DNA from: Mesostigma viride
Taxonomy: Eukaryota; Streptophyta; Mesostigmatophyceae; Mesostigmatales; Mesostigmataceae
Direction: 5' to 3'
Assembly: GCA_009746045.1 (NCBI GenBank)
Contig: RPFO01000310.1
Coordinates: 3,228,600-3,290,599 of the forward strand
DNA length: 62,000 nt
Under the pieces are notes generated by a model, which was not told the origin of the DNA, ran no database searches, and worked only from the letters and a program-made list of their open reading frames with translations. Each line of letters begins with the position of its first letter. Position 1 is the first letter of the stretch. The position numbers and the translations under genes were made by a program. Shown in pieces: positions 59,522 through 62,000 of the stretch.

Positions 59522-61107
59522 TAGTACTGCCCAATAGCACCCTGTGAGGCATCAGACCTAACCTGGTATGGCAAGTCTGGGTTGGGGCCCACCAGTAAGG
59601 GAGCAGTGGTAAGCTTCTGCTTCAACACATCAAAAGCTTGCTGGCATGCTGCAGTCCACTCAAAGGGAACATCCTTCTTGAGCAGGGCTAACAGGGGACC
59701 AGAGATGGCCGCCATGTCAGGGATGAACCGTCGGTACCAGCCCACCAGGCCCAGAAAGGATCTGACATCCTGAACTGACTTCAACACAGGCCACTCCAAA
59801 ACAGCAGAGACCTTGCTGGCCTCAGGAGTCATACCTGCAGCGCTCAGCTGGTAGCCCAGAAACTTCACCTCTTGGCCCCACTCCACCTTGGACCTCTTCA
59901 CCGACAGATGATACTGCTGGATCACCTTAAGGACCTCTTCCACGTTCTCCAGATGCTCCCTGAAGGTACGAGAGTGTACCAGAATGTCGTCCAGGTAGAC
60001 GACCACACAAGTCCTGAAGACCACCCTGGTAGTGTCACACAAGTGGGCAATGTCCTTGAACCTGGGGTTGCGAAGGTCAGGTGAGATCTGCGGAAGGGCA
60101 TTTCCAGTCAGGTGGCCAAAGATGGCATTGACAAACATCTGCATGGTGGCAGGACTGTTAGAGGCACCCATGGGCATTACCGTCCACTGGAACTGTCCCC
60201 ATGGGGTAGAAAAGGCCGTCTTGGGGATGTCCTCAGTAGCCACCCTGATCTGCCAGAAAGCATGCCTGAGGTCAAACTTGGTAAAGAAGGCAGCTCCTGC
60301 AGTCCTCTCCAGCAACTCATCAATTCTGGGCAGAGGGTACCTGGACTTGACAGTCACCTTGTTCAGTCCCCTCAGGTCAATGCACAACCTCCACCCCCCA
60401 TCATGCTTGGGTACAAGCAAACACCCAGAACTGAAAGGGCTGTTAGCTGGGAGGATCAGACCAGCCTCCAACAGGCCAATAAGTATGGTCTTCAGCTCTG
60501 CCATCTCTGCAGGGCCCATCCTATACATAGGCACAAAAGGAGGACGAGCACCCTCTACCAACTTGATGACATGTGTGATGGGTCCCTCGGGAGGATACTG
60601 GGGCATCTTGTCCTCAAAGATGGCTCCATACCTGTCCAACAAGGCATCATGCTGTTGTTGTTGCTCAGTGGTGACAGTAGAGCTGACAGCATTGACAGAA
60701 TGACCACTAGCAGACTCAGGTTCATTAGGCACCAAATGCAGGAAAAAGATGTGTTCCACTGGATAGGTGGCCAAATAAGACAGAGTATGCTTGGCAGACC
60801 ACACATGCTTCCGTAGGGCAGCCCGTTTCTCCTCCAAAGTCGGCTCTTGATCCACCCTTTCTGCACCTGCTTCCCCTCCCTTGCCATCATTGACAGCTGT
60901 CTGTGAGGAACAGCACTCAGTGGCTGTTCTTCTCCCCCCTGGCAACACACAGGTAGCATCCCACACGGCCCCATCCTTGAACTGGACCACCCTGTCAGGC
61001 CAAGAAATAGCAGGATTGGTGTCAGACAACCATGGGATCCCCAAAATCACATCTGCTGCCGTGAGGGGAATGACATCTGCTGTCACTTCCAAAGTCTGGG
61101 ATGACAA
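59521..61107 (-). CDS. pol: Reverse transcriptase part of pol
   Basis: Opens with the end of the protease region, then a full Ty3-type reverse transcriptase: RMGPAEMAELK, SGCLLVPKHDGGWRLCIDLR, YPLPRIDELL, FDLRHAFWQIRV, the catalytic YLDDILVHS, FLGY, SFLGLVGWYRRFIPDMA and the start of RNase H. All key motifs are intact. Confidence 0.93.
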   Translation of the reverse strand: MSSQTLEVTADVIPLTAADVILGIPWLSDTNPAISWPDRVVQFKDGAVWDATCVLPGGRRTATECCSSQTAVNDGKGGEAGAERVDQEPTLEEKRAALRKHVWSAKHTLSYLATYPVEHIFFLHLVPNEPESASGHSVNAVSSTVTTEQQQQHDALLDRYGAIFEDKMPQYPPEGPITHVIKLVEGARPPFVPMYRMGPAEMAELKTILIGLLEAGLILPANSPFSSGCLLVPKHDGGWRLCIDLRGLNKVTVKSRYPLPRIDELLERTAGAAFFTKFDLRHAFWQIRVATEDIPKTAFSTPWGQFQWTVMPMGASNSPATMQMFVNAIFGHLTGNALPQISPDLRNPRFKDIAHLCDTTRVVFRTCVVVYLDDILVHSRTFREHLENVEEVLKVIQQYHLSVKRSKVEWGQEVKFLGYQLSAAGMTPEASKVSAVLEWPVLKSVQDVRSFLGLVGWYRRFIPDMAAISGPLLALLKKDVPFEWTAACQQAFDVLKQKLTTAPLLVGPNPDLPYQVRSDASQGAIGQY

Positions 61108-61427
61108 ACTTGGAAGATGAGCTGCACATAGCCAGGTGAGCAGCTTCTCCTGCCATCAGAATACTGCACCATGACAGGTGTGGGGTGGGCCAACACAGGC
61201 AACTTCAACTCCTGCACCAAGGATGCAGCAATATAATTACTGCCAGCACCAGAATCAATCATAAACAAGCAAGCTGGTTGAGCCAATGGAACTGGCACGT
61301 TGAGGAGCCTAGCCTGAAACTTGAGTAAGTGACCTGGTACAGGAGGACCCACAGGGACAGCAGGGTCAGAAGCACCCACAGTGTTCACTGGCCTAACGTC
61401 AACAGCAGGCAGGTCAGACCTGGCCAT
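61083..61427 (-). CDS. pol: Aspartic protease part of gag-pol
   Basis: The active site is in FMIDSGAGSNYIAASLV. It precedes reverse transcriptase and is separated from it and from gag by single-base frame breaks in T and A runs. Confidence 0.85.
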   Translation of the reverse strand: MARSDLPAVDVRPVNTVGASDPAVPVGPPVPGHLLKFQARLLNVPVPLAQPACLFMIDSGAGSNYIAASLVQELKLPVLAHPTPVMVQYSDGRRSCSPGYVQLIFQVCHPRLWK

Positions 61428-61453
61428 GACAGAAGGATGACCTGGGGACCCAA

Positions 61454-61996
61454 CTAGTTTTTTGACTCAGGTGGGTCTGGGAGTGCTCCACTGCTTGATG
61501 GTGGAAGCTGCTCAGGTGGTGCTGGAGGCTCATCCTCGTCACCCCCATCCTCCTCATCTGCCAGCAGCTGCATGAGAGCGTTCACCATCCTACGCTTATC
61601 CTGTCTGCTGAAGGGTCGAGCGCGGGACTGGAACCTCCCAGAGGGCTGGAAGTTGGGCTGGAACCCTGGCTGCATCCGGTGATCGCCAGCAGGAACGCCA
61701 GGAGGAAGGCTGGGTGGCCTGGGAGATGGTAAGGCGCCAAAAGGTCCTCTCGTGGCAGGGGGAAACTGGTCCCGTCTAGGGCAGTCCCGTGCAAAGTGAC
61801 CTGGCTGGTTGCAGATAAAACAGTTACCCTGGGTGGGATCCAAGGCATTGAGCTCCCCCAGGAGGTCATCCAGCTGGTTCAGGGACTTCTTGATGGGTGG
61901 CACTGGCGTGGCCACAGGCTCCCACTTGACAGAAAAAGCAGGCACACGACAGAGGGTGAGCACATAAGACAACACCTTGTCCCATTGCCAGTCCAC
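61454..61996 (-). CDS. gag: Gag C-terminal part with CCHC zinc knuckle
   Basis: The zinc knuckle CFICNQPGHFARDC has the C-X2-C-X4-H-X4-C spacing of nucleocapsid proteins. An Arg/Pro/Gly-rich stretch and an acidic end (ADEEDGGDEDEPPAPPEQLP) follow. The N-terminal capsid part lies outside the window. The stop after SKN sits next to a six-A run; one more A would open the frame into the protease. Confidence 0.85.
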   Translation of the reverse strand: MDWQWDKVLSYVLTLCRVPAFSVKWEPVATPVPPIKKSLNQLDDLLGELNALDPTQGNCFICNQPGHFARDCPRRDQFPPATRGPFGALPSPRPPSLPPGVPAGDHRMQPGFQPNFQPSGRFQSRARPFSRQDKRRMVNALMQLLADEEDGGDEDEPPAPPEQLPPSSSGALPDPPESKN

Positions 61997-62000
61997 ATAG

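Larger units (their letters stand above)
54765..62000 (-). mobile_element. Ty3/gypsy chromovirus, 5' end outside window
   Basis: Minus-strand element with domains in Ty3 order: gag zinc knuckle, protease, reverse transcriptase, RNase H, integrase, chromodomain; then an extra ORF, a purine tract and the 3' LTR. The gag N-terminus and 5' LTR lie beyond 62000. Coding is split over several frames, but each break looks like one missing base in a homopolymer, so the true element may be intact. Separate entries describe the parts. Confidence 0.93.

Overview
The window looks like nuclear DNA of a chlorophyte green alga. Its genes are GC-rich and cut into many very short exons with GT-AG introns. A TGTAA polyadenylation motif, the one usual in Chlamydomonas-type algae, lies 160 bases after the one clear gene end. 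Introns and spacers are packed with minisatellites and transposable elements. The order is inferred; no species is claimed.

Three host genes can be assembled by matching splice sites, reading phase and protein family. (1) 352-4858, plus: the 3' end of an ankyrin-repeat gene whose product ends in a CaaX box (CIVQ). (2) 10364-21759, minus: a 13-exon sialidase-like (BNR/Asp-box) protein with an N-terminal membrane anchor. (3) 24639-40940, plus: a complete 14-exon, about 410-residue inward-rectifier potassium channel (Kir) with GYG filter, acidic TM2 residue, PIP2-type linker and full cytoplasmic domain.

Between and inside these genes lie mobile elements. 5.5-9.0 kb holds LINE remnants and a SINE with target duplications. 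Intron 7 of the Kir gene carries a young 2.6-kb LTR element (two differences between LTRs, 5-bp target duplication) that landed in a 27-bp minisatellite. 41.4-54.7 kb is a nested patchwork: a tandem tRNA-like SINE pair, fragments of an ORF1-only LINE family plus one full copy with a 12-bp target duplication, a hAT-like element with an 8-bp duplication, and a TTAA-flanked inverted-repeat element. 54.8-62 kb is most of a minus-strand Ty3/gypsy chromovirus with an extra ORF after integrase; its 5' end is outside the window.

The most unusual pattern is that at least eight introns, in all three genes, begin with tandem or dispersed copies of the preceding exon's last bases plus its 5' splice site. 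Some of the minisatellites have plainly grown from exon-intron junctions.
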